Assembly: GCA_002134785.1 (NCBI GenBank)
Contig: MBQZ01000018.1
Span: 248,001 to 312,000 of the forward strand
Length of the DNA stretch: 64,000 nucleotides
Source: Crenothrix sp. D3
Lineage (GTDB): Bacteria; Pseudomonadota; Gammaproteobacteria; Methylococcales; Methylomonadaceae
Direction: 5' to 3'
In this document: positions 1 to 9,214 of the stretch, in pieces
Numbering within the stretch: the first letter of the stretch is position 1
Layout of the letters: each line of letters begins with the position of its first letter
Translations under genes and position numbers: made by a program
The notes under the pieces: model-generated
Databases searched by the model: none
Told to the model about the DNA's origin: nothing
The model's input: only the letters and a program-made list of their open reading frames with translations

Positions 1-36
1 AAAACGAATATCTGACATTAGAGAACTAATAAAGTA

Positions 37-56
37 GGCGCGAATTTATTCGCGCC
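37..56 (-). terminator. Hairpin downstream of aroE
   Basis: GGCGCGAAT pairs with ATTCGCGCC just after the aroE stop. Read on the minus strand the hairpin is followed by TACTTTATT, a weak T-rich tail, so it may work as a terminator. It could also be a short dispersed palindrome. Confidence 0.5.
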
Positions 57-62
57 GACCTA

Positions 63-893
63 TCACCGTTCTGCATTTAACAAGGCAATCACAGGCAAGG
101 TCTCAGGACGTACCCCGCGCCAAATAAAAAACGCTTCCGCCGCTTGTTCGACCAACATTCCTAAACCATCCAGACTTTTTAACGCGCCTTGTTCCACACC
201 CCAGCGCACAAACGCCGTCGGTTCATTGCTGTATGCCAAATCATAACAAACGCCTTGTTCAGCTAATAAACCCGCTGGCAACGGTGGCAACTGCCCGCTT
301 AAACTCGCCGAAGTTGCATTTAAAATCACCTCAAACGGCGCGTGATGACTTAAATCCGCAAACCCACAACCAGACACATCGCCCTTATGAGCAAACTCCG
401 CTGCCAAAGCAACCGCCTTATCAATGGTGCGATTAGCAATCACAATACACGCGGGTAATTGTTCCAACAACGGCAACAAAATTCCGCGACTTGCCCCGCC
501 TGCACCCAGCAACAAAATCCGCTTTCCAACTAAAGCAATACCATGATTTACCAACAAATCCCGCACCAAACCACAACCATCGGTATTATCGCCCAACACC
601 GACCCATCTGCCTGCAAAGCCAAGGTATTCAATGCCTTAGCCAATTCTGCCCGTTCCGTTTTCCGCACCGCCCACGCCCAAGCCAACTCCTTCAACGGCA
701 CAGTACAATTCAAACCCTTACCGCCCTGAGCAAAAAACGCCTCCGCTGTCGAGTTAAATTCATCCGCCGAAACCTCCTCAGCCGTATACACCAACGCCTG
801 CCCCGTCTGCTCCGCAAATAATTGATGAATACGCGGTGATTTACTGTGTTTAATCGGTTGCCCAAAAACCGCGTAGCGGTCTAGTAATGTCAT
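63..893 (-). CDS. aroE: Shikimate 5-dehydrogenase
   Basis: Reduces 3-dehydroshikimate to shikimate with NADPH in the cytoplasmic shikimate pathway to aromatic amino acids. The N-terminal HSKSP motif (about residues 16-20) carries the substrate-binding serines. NCTVPLK holds the catalytic lysine, DNTDG the partner aspartate, and GAGGASRG is the NADP-binding loop. From the ATG at 893 the protein has 276 residues, normal for AroE. This start was chosen over an upstream in-frame start near 959 because an AGGA box lies about 9 bases before it and the extension is unlike AroE. It is transcribed away from the next gene, and its 3' end runs to a hairpin at the window edge. Confidence 0.95.
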   Translation of the reverse strand: MTLLDRYAVFGQPIKHSKSPRIHQLFAEQTGQALVYTAEEVSADEFNSTAEAFFAQGGKGLNCTVPLKELAWAWAVRKTERAELAKALNTLALQADGSVLGDNTDGCGLVRDLLVNHGIALVGKRILLLGAGGASRGILLPLLEQLPACIVIANRTIDKAVALAAEFAHKGDVSGCGFADLSHHAPFEVILNATSASLSGQLPPLPAGLLAEQGVCYDLAYSNEPTAFVRWGVEQGALKSLDGLGMLVEQAAEAFFIWRGVRPETLPVIALLNAER

Positions 894-1208
894 TATTGTT
901 ATGTCCTTTTTTTTAAAAAAGTAGTCATGAAAGCAGTGATAAGGTTTAGTTTGTTGCAAATAATAGCATAAACGCTAACGTGTCTGAGATAGTGATGAAT
1001 TGATGTAAAATCATGAAAGCAGCTTTTTTTGGGTGAAAAATTACGAATAACTTTTGCATAGATGCTTACATTATTTTTGAGTGCTAAAAAAATTCTGATT
1101 ACCTGAGTAGGTTTCTGTACACTATCCTCAGCATTTTAAAATGCGTTACTGTGTTTTAAAAGCAAACAGCCAATGTACAACCCAATAAGAATAAGAGGGA
1201 TAACCATA
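894..1208. other. Divergent intergenic region, no gene seen
   Basis: About 315 bases of AT-rich sequence between aroE (leftward) and a secreted-protein gene (rightward). It holds a perfect 14-base palindrome GCATTTTAAAATGC at 1131-1144 and runs of T that could contain promoters for both directions. No convincing coding sequence or RNA gene was found. Confidence 0.5.
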
Positions 1209-1616
1209 ATGAATAAATCAAAATTATTAGCTTTGTTGTTTGTTACCTTTAATCTAAGCATTGCTAATGCAGTAGATCACAGTGCGCATGGTGGTGGAAG
1301 TGGTGGAAGTAGCAGCCCTACAACGTGTGAAAAGCCGCATTTGTCTAAATTTTTACCTGTGAATTTAGCCTTAGTTGCACCTAACTCTGAACTTTCTTTT
1401 AGAGTCAGCAACATTGCCAATCCTGAGCAAATTACTGTCACAGTAAAAAATATTCCAGTTGATATTGTTGCCGAATTTAAAGACCCATTTTACGCCGTAA
1501 CTGCAAAATTACCTGAGTCACTACGCAATACAGTGGCGCGAATTAATATAAAGGTCAGCGGGAAAAATGCTCATTGCGAAGCAGAAAATGGCTGGCTGGT
1601 AAAAATATCCGAGTAA
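1209..1616 (+). CDS. Secreted protein of unknown function, His/Gly-rich N-terminus
   Basis: Not assigned to a family. The product is about 135 residues. A signal peptide with a cut after NANA or nearby is clear (MNKSK, hydrophobic core, SIANA). The mature protein begins with a DHSAHGGGSGG stretch, which may bind metal, then a compact probable beta-rich domain with two cysteines (TCEK and HCEAE) that could form a disulphide. The start at 1209 was preferred over an upstream ATG at 1173 because an AGAGGGA box precedes it and it opens directly into the signal peptide. It has its own intergenic promoter region and lies 30 bases before rlmJ, so the two may be cotranscribed. Confidence 0.7.
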   Translation: MNKSKLLALLFVTFNLSIANAVDHSAHGGGSGGSSSPTTCEKPHLSKFLPVNLALVAPNSELSFRVSNIANPEQITVTVKNIPVDIVAEFKDPFYAVTAKLPESLRNTVARINIKVSGKNAHCEAENGWLVKISE

Positions 1617-1646
1617 TTATTCACTTTACGCAAACCGCAAAAAAAT

Positions 1647-2489
1647 ATGCTCAGTTATCGACACTCCTTTCATGCGGGCAATTTTGCTGATGTATTGAAA
1701 CACATTGTTTTACTACAACTGCTTGAACATTTTGGCAAAAAAGACCAACCATTTTGTTGTATTGATACGCACGCGGGAGCTGGCGATTACCGACTCGACA
1801 GCGGTTACGCACTAAAAAATAGCGAATTTGAAAATGGCATCGGTAAACTGTGGCATCGTCATGATTTACCCGATGCCGTTGCTCGTTATGTACAGCTTAT
1901 CAAATGTGCTAATAGTGATGGCAAGCTAACACATTATCTTGGTTCACCACTGATTGCTCAACAGTTATTACGCACTAAAGATCGTCTGTGTTTGTATGAA
2001 CTGCATTCGACGGACGTTGATTTTTTAACCGCCTCAATAGGTAAAGATAAGCGTGTCAAAATATTTCACGCCGATGGTTTAAAAAATGCGTTAGGTTTAT
2101 TACCGCCACCAGAACGTCGTGGCTTAGTGCTGATTGATCCAAGTTATGAATTAAAAACCGATTACGTTGATGTGGTCAATGCGTTAATAGCCATGCACAA
2201 ACGTTTTGCTACGGGTACTTACGCACTCTGGTATCCTGTCGTAGATCGTCGCCGCAATCAAACATTAGAACGCGCCATACAAACCAGCGGCATCAAAAAT
2301 GTACAGTTAGTTGAATTGGGTATTGCTGCCGATACCACCGAACACGGCATGACAGCGAGTGGACTCATTATTATTAATCCACCGTGGACATTAACCGCGC
2401 AAATGCAAACTATTTTACCTTGGTTGACGAATGTATTAGGTGATAATGGCGTAAGTTTTTATCGTATACAAACTTTAGTTGAAGAATAA
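1647..2489 (+). CDS. rlmJ: 23S rRNA (adenine-2030-N6)-methyltransferase
   Basis: Methylates A2030 of 23S rRNA using S-adenosylmethionine. The 280-residue length and the N-terminal MLSYRHSFHAGNFADVLKH block are typical of RlmJ. The SAM-binding strand follows as IDTHAGAGDY, and the catalytic DPSYE motif (the NPPY equivalent) lies near residue 165. The start at 1647 matches the conserved MLSYRH N-terminus. It is a single housekeeping gene with nothing unusual in motif content. Confidence 0.95.
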   Translation: MLSYRHSFHAGNFADVLKHIVLLQLLEHFGKKDQPFCCIDTHAGAGDYRLDSGYALKNSEFENGIGKLWHRHDLPDAVARYVQLIKCANSDGKLTHYLGSPLIAQQLLRTKDRLCLYELHSTDVDFLTASIGKDKRVKIFHADGLKNALGLLPPPERRGLVLIDPSYELKTDYVDVVNALIAMHKRFATGTYALWYPVVDRRRNQTLERAIQTSGIKNVQLVELGIAADTTEHGMTASGLIIINPPWTLTAQMQTILPWLTNVLGDNGVSFYRIQTLVEE

Positions 2490-2607
2490 TCCAGTACAAC
2501 AAAGACTTATTCGACCCGTCCAGATAGGTATTCTGATAGTAGTCAATAGCTATCAAATCTAAAGCAGTATTTTTCCACTAATCTTATGGATTTCTGAGAG
2601 CAGCATC

Positions 2608-4173
2608 ATGAATTTTGAAGCGTTTATATTCATTTTTTTATTAATCGTTATGTTGTTTAACGATTATCTATCAGCAAGGACAAAGTTTATTAAGCAATTA
2701 TTGAAAAAATCACCTTACCCTAGCTACTTAGCTTTGCTACTAATCTCATTATTACCCTCTGTGGCTTTAGCGGCAGAAGAGTCGGTAAAACCGTTAAATT
2801 TAACTCAGAATTGGGCAGGTTATGCGGCTTTGGTTATCTTTGCCATTGCCTATTTATTTGCAATGATTGAAGAAGTTACTGAATTAAAAAAATCCAAGCC
2901 GATGGTATTTGCTGCCAGTATTATCTGGATATTTATCGCCATTGTTTATGCCAATCAGGGATTGAGTGAACAAGCAGGGTTAGTATTTCGTTCTTCTTTA
3001 GAAGCGTATGCCGAGCTGTTTTTGTTTATTATGGTTTCAATGACGTATTTAAACGCAATGGAAGACCGAGGTGTATTTGAAAACTTGCGGGTTTGGCTGT
3101 TAAGCAAAAACTTTAGTTATCGCAAATTGTTTTGGATTACGGGTTTTCAAGCGTTTTTTATTTCCTCGGCGTGTAACAACTTAACCACCGCATTATTGAT
3201 GGGGTCAGTTATTATTGCGATGGGGAAAAATAACCGCCAATTTGTGACACTATCCTGTATTAACGTCGTGGTAGCATCAAATGCAGGCGGTTCATTCAGC
3301 CCGTTTGGTGATATTACCACGCTATTAGTTTGGCAAAAAGGCGTAGTACCGTTTACTGATTTCTTTTCACTACTACTGCCAGCAATCATTAATTTTGTGT
3401 TACCCGCAGCCATCATGAACTTCTTTATTTCTAAAGAAAGTCCAGCCGCCGTGATGGAAGCACAAGCGATGAAGCGCGGTGGCTGGGTTATCATCGGGCT
3501 ATTTGTATTGACGATTATTACCTCAGCGTGTTTTGAAAATTTCCTAAGTTTACCGCCTGCCGCAGGAATGATGCTGGGCTTAACCTATCTATCATTTTTC
3601 AGTTATTATTTACAAAAAACTAACTCATCAATCCACATTTTTGCGCCAGTAAAAGTGGATTATTTTGCGCCAATGAAATACATGAATAAGCCAAAAACAT
3701 CCGTAACAGCTGATGCAGAAATAGACCAATCATTCGATGTATTTCACAAAGTCGCCAATTTAGAATGGGATACTTTATTGTTTTTTTACGGCGTGATGGT
3801 GTGTGTTGGTGGCTTGAGTTTTATTGGTTATTTAGAACTTACCTCACATTATTTGTATGGTGCGACCGTTGACCCTACTATTGCCAATATTGCCGTTGGT
3901 ATTGCATCGGCATTTGTTGATAACGGTACCATCATGTTAGCCGTATTAACGATGAATCCTGATATTTCTCAAGGTCAATGGCTATTAGTGACACTAACTG
4001 CTGGCGTAGGGGGTAGTTTGTTGGCGGTCGGCTCAGCCGCTGGAGTTGGTTTAATGGGGCAGGCAAAAGGTGTTTATACATTTACTAGTCATTTAAAATG
4101 GACACCTGTTATTGCACTAGGCTATGTAGCAAGTATCGCGGTTCATTTTCTTATTAATGGTCGTTATTTTTAG
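2608..4173 (+). CDS. nhaD: Na+/H+ antiporter, NhaD family
   Basis: Inner-membrane sodium:proton antiporter of the ion-transporter superfamily, exchanging cytoplasmic Na+ for H+ in salt and pH homeostasis. The 521-residue protein has about a dozen hydrophobic segments. Characteristic NhaD stretches include SSACNNLTTALLMG, SNAGGSFSPFGDITT, and a C-terminal FVDNGTIM followed by GGSLLAVGSAAGVG. The N-terminal ~55 residues hold a hydrophobic segment, a basic stretch and a second signal-like segment ending SVALAAEES, so the start at 2608 may include an extra membrane anchor. A weak GAG element precedes the ATG. No operon partner is obvious, although a rhomboid gene follows after 74 bases. Confidence 0.92.
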   Translation: MNFEAFIFIFLLIVMLFNDYLSARTKFIKQLLKKSPYPSYLALLLISLLPSVALAAEESVKPLNLTQNWAGYAALVIFAIAYLFAMIEEVTELKKSKPMVFAASIIWIFIAIVYANQGLSEQAGLVFRSSLEAYAELFLFIMVSMTYLNAMEDRGVFENLRVWLLSKNFSYRKLFWITGFQAFFISSACNNLTTALLMGSVIIAMGKNNRQFVTLSCINVVVASNAGGSFSPFGDITTLLVWQKGVVPFTDFFSLLLPAIINFVLPAAIMNFFISKESPAAVMEAQAMKRGGWVIIGLFVLTIITSACFENFLSLPPAAGMMLGLTYLSFFSYYLQKTNSSIHIFAPVKVDYFAPMKYMNKPKTSVTADAEIDQSFDVFHKVANLEWDTLLFFYGVMVCVGGLSFIGYLELTSHYLYGATVDPTIANIAVGIASAFVDNGTIMLAVLTMNPDISQGQWLLVTLTAGVGGSLLAVGSAAGVGLMGQAKGVYTFTSHLKWTPVIALGYVASIAVHFLINGRYF

Positions 4174-4247
4174 ATTATCTTGCTCATTGTTAATTTAGTT
4201 GGAAATTTATATGGCAGTCACGTTTCAATACATACAAGGTAGACATC

Positions 4248-4913
4248 ATGATACCGATTAGAGATACCGCACCTTGTCACAACAAACCTTGGGTTACTTG
4301 GAGTTTATGCGTCATTTGTGCTGGTATTTTTATTACCATGAAATTAATGCCCTTCGAGTTAAGTTCTCAACTGATTAATCAGTATGGCATGGTGTCTCTT
4401 CGTTACTCCAATCCACAATGGGCTATTAATACTGGTTTGCCGTTTGACTATTATTTATCGTTTGTCACCAACTTATTTTTACACGCAGATTGGGTGCATT
4501 TGATGGTCAATCTATGGTTTTTGTGGATTTTTGCTGACAATGTCGAAGACCGAATGGGGCGATTGCCTTTTTTGGTTTTTTATCTATTATGTGGTGCTTT
4601 TGCGAGTGCCTTGCAATGGTATTCTAATCCTAATATTGACATTCCTCTGGTGGGGGCATCAAGCGCAGTCGCAGGCATATTGGCGGCTTACTTCTTCCTT
4701 TATCCACTTGAACGGGTTGTGTTGTGGCTACCGCCGTTTTTTTTGATTCATGTCCCCGCTATTATGTTTTTAGGCGTATGGGTTATTATTCAATTGGACA
4801 ATATCACCACGTCAATTGGCACTGAACACGTTGCATGGTGGGCGCATTTAGGTGGATTTATTGCAGGTTCACTACTCTATCGCTTTTTTGTTAAAAAACC
4901 GTCCGTTGAATAA
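4248..4913 (+). CDS. Rhomboid-family intramembrane serine protease
   Basis: Polytopic inner-membrane protease that cleaves transmembrane helices. The catalytic serine lies in GASS (G136-S139, Ser138) and the partner histidine is H200 in WWAHLGGF. The HADWVHLMVN segment matches the rhomboid L1/H2 region. At 221 residues with about six hydrophobic segments it is a minimal bacterial rhomboid. It starts with a soluble MIPIRDTAPC leader common to the GlpG-like and Aq-type bacterial subfamily. The substrate is unknown. It follows nhaD on the same strand. Confidence 0.9.
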   Translation: MIPIRDTAPCHNKPWVTWSLCVICAGIFITMKLMPFELSSQLINQYGMVSLRYSNPQWAINTGLPFDYYLSFVTNLFLHADWVHLMVNLWFLWIFADNVEDRMGRLPFLVFYLLCGAFASALQWYSNPNIDIPLVGASSAVAGILAAYFFLYPLERVVLWLPPFFLIHVPAIMFLGVWVIIQLDNITTSIGTEHVAWWAHLGGFIAGSLLYRFFVKKPSVE

Positions 4914-5043
4914 ATTAAAGTATTTTTAAGCTGTTAAGGTATAATTCGCCGCTATCAAAAATAGGTTTTTGACAAAAATAATCAGCGTCAGTCATTGTGA
5001 ACTGACCAAAAAACTTCTTAAAGTTATCAGGATCGAAAGTAAT

Positions 5044-5373
5044 ATGAAAAAAGTTAATATTGTGTTGGTAAGGTTGCTTCAGTTTGTCGTTTTTGTAGTT
5101 TTTACCTTTACGGTCATCGTCTATTTTGGTGCGATGGTGTTATTACCATTGGATGCTATTGTATTACTCACAAAATTATTGGGAGTCGTTGGTCTACACG
5201 GTTTTATTGGTGCGCTAATCGCGATTCCAGCAATCGGTTATTTATGCTTAACTGTTTATAAAATGCCTACACTTTGCAAATTGATTATTGATACGGGTAT
5301 TGAGCTAGTCACAACAGGCAAAGCCAAAATTGAAGCCTTTAATGAAATAGCTAACGCGCTACCACAAGACTAA
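5044..5373 (+). CDS. Small membrane protein of unknown function
   Basis: Unassigned 109-residue protein with two strong hydrophobic segments (about residues 8-32 and 50-75) followed by an amphipathic C-terminal tail. The start at 5044 (MKKVNIVLV) was preferred to an upstream start at 4969, because the upstream extension is not hydrophobic-leader-like and an AGGATCGAA element precedes 5044. No conserved motif was recognised. Confidence 0.55.
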   Translation: MKKVNIVLVRLLQFVVFVVFTFTVIVYFGAMVLLPLDAIVLLTKLLGVVGLHGFIGALIAIPAIGYLCLTVYKMPTLCKLIIDTGIELVTTGKAKIEAFNEIANALPQD

Positions 5374-5409
5374 ACGTCTATCAATAAACCCCGCGTCAAT
5401 CGCTTTGCC

Positions 5410-5494
5410 GTAGGATGGGCAGAGGCGATAGCCGAAACCCATTATAATTGGGTTTCACTTCTGATTTACAAATTGCTATCGCTTTCCATCCTAC
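5410..5494. repeat. Dispersed palindromic repeat, family A copy 1
   Basis: GTAGGATGGG...GAAACCCATTATAATTGGGTTTC...CCATCCTAC forms one long imperfect hairpin. Relatives lie at 11365-11442, 18376-18450 and, degraded, at 18730-18808. All are intergenic. No coding capacity; the form is that of a REP or MITE-like element. Confidence 0.8.
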
Positions 5495-5539
5495 TCGGTT
5501 ATCTCCCCTCGCAGGCTGAATACGATTAAGGAAAAACTC

Positions 5540-6112
5540 ATGCGCGTCCTCATGCTGTTGATGCTATTACTGACTACTACACTCTCTTTTGCAACGGAAA
5601 ACAAAATGTCTGATACCAAAGTTAAATTAACCACCTCATTAGGTGACATCGTTATTCAATTAAATAGCGAAAAAGCACCGATTTCAGCGGCTAACTTTTT
5701 AACCTATGTCACCGAAGGCTTTTATAACGGTACAATTTTTCACCGTATTATTCCTGATTTCATGGCACAAGGCGGTGGTTTTGATACCAGCTTTAACCAA
5801 AAAGAAGTCCACGCCCCGATTCAAAATGAAGCTGATAATGGGCTAAAAAATACACGCGGCACATTAGCAATGGCGCGTACTAATGCACCTAACTCTGCTA
5901 CTGCCCAGTTTTTTATCAACTACAAAGATAATTCATTTTTGAACCATACAGGCAAAAATGCCAGCGGTTGGGGTTATGCAGTGTTTGCTGAAGTCATTGA
6001 AGGTATGGACGTGGTTGACGCGATGGCTAAACAAGCGACTGGCAACCGTGGCGGACATTCAGATGTACCTAAAACTGACATCGTGATTGAAAAAGCCGAA
6101 GTTTTAAAATAA
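5540..6112 (+). CDS. Secreted cyclophilin-type peptidyl-prolyl isomerase
   Basis: Catalyses cis-trans isomerisation of proline peptide bonds. The cyclophilin core shows FHRIIPDFMAQGG (catalytic Arg in FHR) and the GTLAMART and AQFFINYKDN blocks, as in PpiA/PpiB. From the first ATG the product has a hydrophobic leader (MRVLMLLMLLLTTTLSFA), so a periplasmic PpiA-like location is expected. An in-frame Met at residue 23 (MSDTKVKLTTS) would give a leaderless, PpiB-like cytoplasmic form. An AGGAA-type box precedes 5540. lpxH follows after about 70 bases on the same strand. Confidence 0.92.
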   Translation: MRVLMLLMLLLTTTLSFATENKMSDTKVKLTTSLGDIVIQLNSEKAPISAANFLTYVTEGFYNGTIFHRIIPDFMAQGGGFDTSFNQKEVHAPIQNEADNGLKNTRGTLAMARTNAPNSATAQFFINYKDNSFLNHTGKNASGWGYAVFAEVIEGMDVVDAMAKQATGNRGGHSDVPKTDIVIEKAEVLK

Positions 6113-6185
6113 GTTATTAATTAGAACGACTGCCAATCATCAAAGGACTGGTAGTCGTTGCAGTAACTCGCCCTCAATCAGGCTT

Positions 6186-6911
6186 ATGAATCAAGACACC
6201 CTCTTCATTTCTGACCTACATCTGTCATTAGATAAGCCCGAAATTACCCGCCGTTTTCTTAATTTCCTAGCACATCGTGCCAAAAAAGCCAAAGCCGTCT
6301 ATATTCTTGGTGATTTATTCGATACTTGGATAGGCGATGATGACTTCATGCCACCCAATAACAAAATACGGCAACAGCTCAAGCACACAACCGATTCGGG
6401 TATTCCTGTTTTTCTACAGCAAGGCAACCGTGATTTTTTACTGGGCAGCCGCTTTGCTCAAGATACAGGCGTGACGTTGCTGGATGACTACACAGTCATT
6501 GATTTACATGGCACACCGACACTGATAACCCACGGTGATTTATTGTGTACTGATGACCTGCCTTATCAAGCATTTCGTGTTAAATCACATACATTAGAAT
6601 GGCAACACAACGTGCTGTCAAAACCGCTGTTATTACGCCTATTAGCCGCCCGTTGGTACCGCTTACGCAGTTACTTTCATAAACGTAAAAAATCGCAGGA
6701 TATAATGGATGTTAATCAGGACACGGTAGCGACTGTCATGCGTGAATACGGCACATTGCGCTTGATTCATGGGCATACCCACCGCCCTACTATGCACGGC
6801 TTTGAAATCAACGGACAAGCGGCTCAACGTTTCGTATTAGCGGCATGGACTAAAGACTCAGGCAAAGTTTTATGTTGGAATAATGATGGTTATCACATTG
6901 AAGTAGTTTAA
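6186..6911 (+). CDS. lpxH: UDP-2,3-diacylglucosamine diphosphatase
   Basis: Hydrolyses UDP-2,3-diacylglucosamine to lipid X and UMP at the cytoplasmic face of the inner membrane in lipid A synthesis. This calcineurin-type metallophosphatase shows its metal ligands in order: SDLHL, GDLFDTWIGDD, GNRDFLLG, THGDLLCTDD and HGHTHRP. The length of 241 residues is typical. It lies just after the cyclophilin gene, an arrangement (ppi then lpxH) common in gammaproteobacteria. Confidence 0.96.
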   Translation: MNQDTLFISDLHLSLDKPEITRRFLNFLAHRAKKAKAVYILGDLFDTWIGDDDFMPPNNKIRQQLKHTTDSGIPVFLQQGNRDFLLGSRFAQDTGVTLLDDYTVIDLHGTPTLITHGDLLCTDDLPYQAFRVKSHTLEWQHNVLSKPLLLRLLAARWYRLRSYFHKRKKSQDIMDVNQDTVATVMREYGTLRLIHGHTHRPTMHGFEINGQAAQRFVLAAWTKDSGKVLCWNNDGYHIEVV

Positions 6912-7110
6912 GAAACAATGAGCTAAGTTCAATCATTGCGCCTTTCCCCTATTAAAAGTTGACTTTTAAGCCAAAATCATTAAATCTAGGCACTTGGTGT
7001 GAAAAATTCCTAAGCATGGAGGAATTAAAAACTTCACCCCAAAAACTAATATTAGTCTAATAACATAACCAGTATTTTGTTTTACATAAAATACGCAAGG
7101 AGAATCATAT

Positions 7111-9042
7111 ATGATGAAAAAGCCTTTAAAAAGCTGGCTGCTCGCTTCCAGCGTTGCCGCTTTATTAGCTGCACCTGCCATTTCAACTGCGAATCAAGGC
7201 GTTGAAACATTGACTAAAAACCCAGCTAACTGGGCGACTTGGGGCGGTGATTATGCAGGCACTCGTTATAGCGAATTAAAAGAAATCACTGCTGATAACG
7301 TTAAAACTTTACAACCTGCTTGGTCTTTCTCAACAGGTGTATTGCGTGGTCATGAAGGTGGTCCATTAGTTGTTGATGATGTTATTTACATTCACACACC
7401 TTTTCCAAACAAAGTTTACGCATTAGATCAAAAAACCCAAGCGGTTATTTGGGAATTTGAACCGACTCAAGATGCAGATGTAACTATTCCTGTTATGTGC
7501 TGTGACACTGTTAACCGTGGTTTGGCTTACGGCGACGGCAAAATCTTCCTACAACAATCTAACACTGTTTTAACTGCATTGGATGCAAAAACAGGTAAAA
7601 GAGTGTGGAGCGTACAAAACGGTGATCCTAAATTAGGTATGACCAACACAAACGCGCCTTTAGTTGTTAAAGACAAAGTCTTAACAGGTATTTCAGGTGG
7701 TGAATTTGGTGTGCGTGGTTTCTTAGCCGCTTATGACATCAACACTGGCAAATTGGCATGGAAAGGTTATAGCATCGGTCCCGATAAAGACACTTTAATC
7801 AATGCTGCTAAAACCACTACTTGGGAAGACGGCAAAGTTGCTAAAGTTGGCGAAAACTCAAGCATCAAAACATGGGAAGGCGACCAATGGAAAATTGGCG
7901 GCGGAACTACTTGGGGCTGGACTAGCTACGATTCTAAATTGAACTTGATTTACTACGGATCAGGCAACCCATCCACTTGGAACCCAGTACAACGTCCGGG
8001 TGACAACAAATGGTCTATGTCATTGTGGGCGCGTGATGCGGACACAGGTGAAGTTAAATGGGTTTACCAAATGACTCCACATGACGAATGGGACTTTGAC
8101 GGTATCAACGAAACTGTCCTAGTTGACCAAGAAGTGAAAGGCAAAATGCACAAAACTATCGTGCATTTCGACCGTAACGGTTTTGGCTATACACTGGATC
8201 GTGAAACAGGTGAATTGTTAGTTGCTGAAAAATTCGACAAATCAGTCAACTGGGCTTCTCATGTTGATATGAAAACAGGTCGTCCAGCAGTCGTTGCTAA
8301 ATACTCAACTGAACAAAACGGCGAAGATGTTAAATCTGAAGGCGTATGTCCAGCTGCGTTAGGTTCTAAAAACCAACAACCTGTGTCTTACTCTCCACAA
8401 ACTGGTTTGTTCTACATTTCAGGCAACCACTTATGTATGAACTACGAACCCTTCCAAGTTTCATACACAGCAGGTCAACCTTATGTCGGCGCAACGCTAG
8501 ACATGATGCCAGCTGGTGCAGACGTTATCACTGGCAAACCAGATGGTACGCATAACTTAGGTCAGTTCACTGCGTTTGATGCTAAAACAGGCAAAATTGC
8601 TTGGTCTAACAAAGAAGCGTTCTCTGTCTGGTCAGGTTCAGTTGCAACTGCGGGTGGCATCGTATTCTACGGTACATTAGAAGGTTACTTGAAAGCAGTT
8701 GATGCAAAAACAGGTAAAGAATTGTACAAATTCAAAACCCCATCAGGCATCATCGGTAACGTTAATACTTGGAGCTACGAAGGCAAACAATATGTTGGCG
8801 TATTGTCAGGTATTGGCGGCTGGGCAGGTATCGGTATCGCAACTGATTTTGGCAAACAGTTAGAAGAAGCAGAAGCGAAAGCGGCAGCAGAAACTGATCC
8901 AGTGAAAAAAGCAGAGCTACAAAAAATCGCTCTGAAAATCTCACAAGAAGGTTTAGGTGCTAACGGCGCGTATGCAAGCCTAGGTTCATTCACCAAACAA
9001 GGTGGCGTGTTCACAGTATTTGCATTGCCAGACAACAAATAA
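7111..9042 (+). CDS. xoxF: Lanthanide-dependent PQQ methanol dehydrogenase, XoxF type
   Basis: Periplasmic quinoprotein oxidising methanol with PQQ and a lanthanide, passing electrons to a cytochrome c. The 643-residue protein has a signal peptide (to about ISTAN), repeated propeller AxDxKTGK tryptophan-docking motifs, and the vicinal disulphide C130-C131 in VMCCD. It has the catalytic D328 followed by D330 in DEWDFDG; that second aspartate replaces the MxaF alanine and is the known marker of lanthanide enzymes. An AAGGAG box lies 8 bases before 7111, with a possible second start at 7114. An extra charged helical stretch (about residues 581-613, many Glu/Lys/Ala) lies near the C-terminus. No XoxG cytochrome or XoxJ gene is adjacent. 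A strong terminator follows. Confidence 0.96.
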   Translation: MMKKPLKSWLLASSVAALLAAPAISTANQGVETLTKNPANWATWGGDYAGTRYSELKEITADNVKTLQPAWSFSTGVLRGHEGGPLVVDDVIYIHTPFPNKVYALDQKTQAVIWEFEPTQDADVTIPVMCCDTVNRGLAYGDGKIFLQQSNTVLTALDAKTGKRVWSVQNGDPKLGMTNTNAPLVVKDKVLTGISGGEFGVRGFLAAYDINTGKLAWKGYSIGPDKDTLINAAKTTTWEDGKVAKVGENSSIKTWEGDQWKIGGGTTWGWTSYDSKLNLIYYGSGNPSTWNPVQRPGDNKWSMSLWARDADTGEVKWVYQMTPHDEWDFDGINETVLVDQEVKGKMHKTIVHFDRNGFGYTLDRETGELLVAEKFDKSVNWASHVDMKTGRPAVVAKYSTEQNGEDVKSEGVCPAALGSKNQQPVSYSPQTGLFYISGNHLCMNYEPFQVSYTAGQPYVGATLDMMPAGADVITGKPDGTHNLGQFTAFDAKTGKIAWSNKEAFSVWSGSVATAGGIVFYGTLEGYLKAVDAKTGKELYKFKTPSGIIGNVNTWSYEGKQYVGVLSGIGGWAGIGIATDFGKQLEEAEAKAAAETDPVKKAELQKIALKISQEGLGANGAYASLGSFTKQGGVFTVFALPDNK

Positions 9043-9071
9043 GCTAATCGCTTTTTGATTGCTTGATTAAG

Positions 9072-9107
9072 AGCCTTGGTTGATTCGTTGACCAAGGCTT
9101 TTTTTTG
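9072..9107 (+). terminator. Rho-independent terminator after xoxF
   Basis: AGCCTTGGT and ACCAAGGCT form a perfect stem with a 10-base loop, followed by eight T. A near-identical stem-loop recurs at 9980-10012. Confidence 0.9.
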
Positions 9108-9214
9108 GCGTAGTGTTACGGATTGAGATAAGTTACGAAACCCCGAAAATGCTTGTTTTTTGAGTTTACAAATTCGTCTCAACCAACAAACTATCATAAT
9201 TTTGGAGATTCACA

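Noticed and set aside
7111-9042. Calcium-type methanol dehydrogenase MxaF
   Set aside because: The residue two after the catalytic aspartate is aspartate (DEWDFDG), not alanine, and no mxaJGI genes follow. This marks the XoxF type.
8775-9197. 140-codon ORF on the minus strand at the end of xoxF
   Set aside because: It overlaps the xoxF 3' end and its terminator and shows no recognisable domain.
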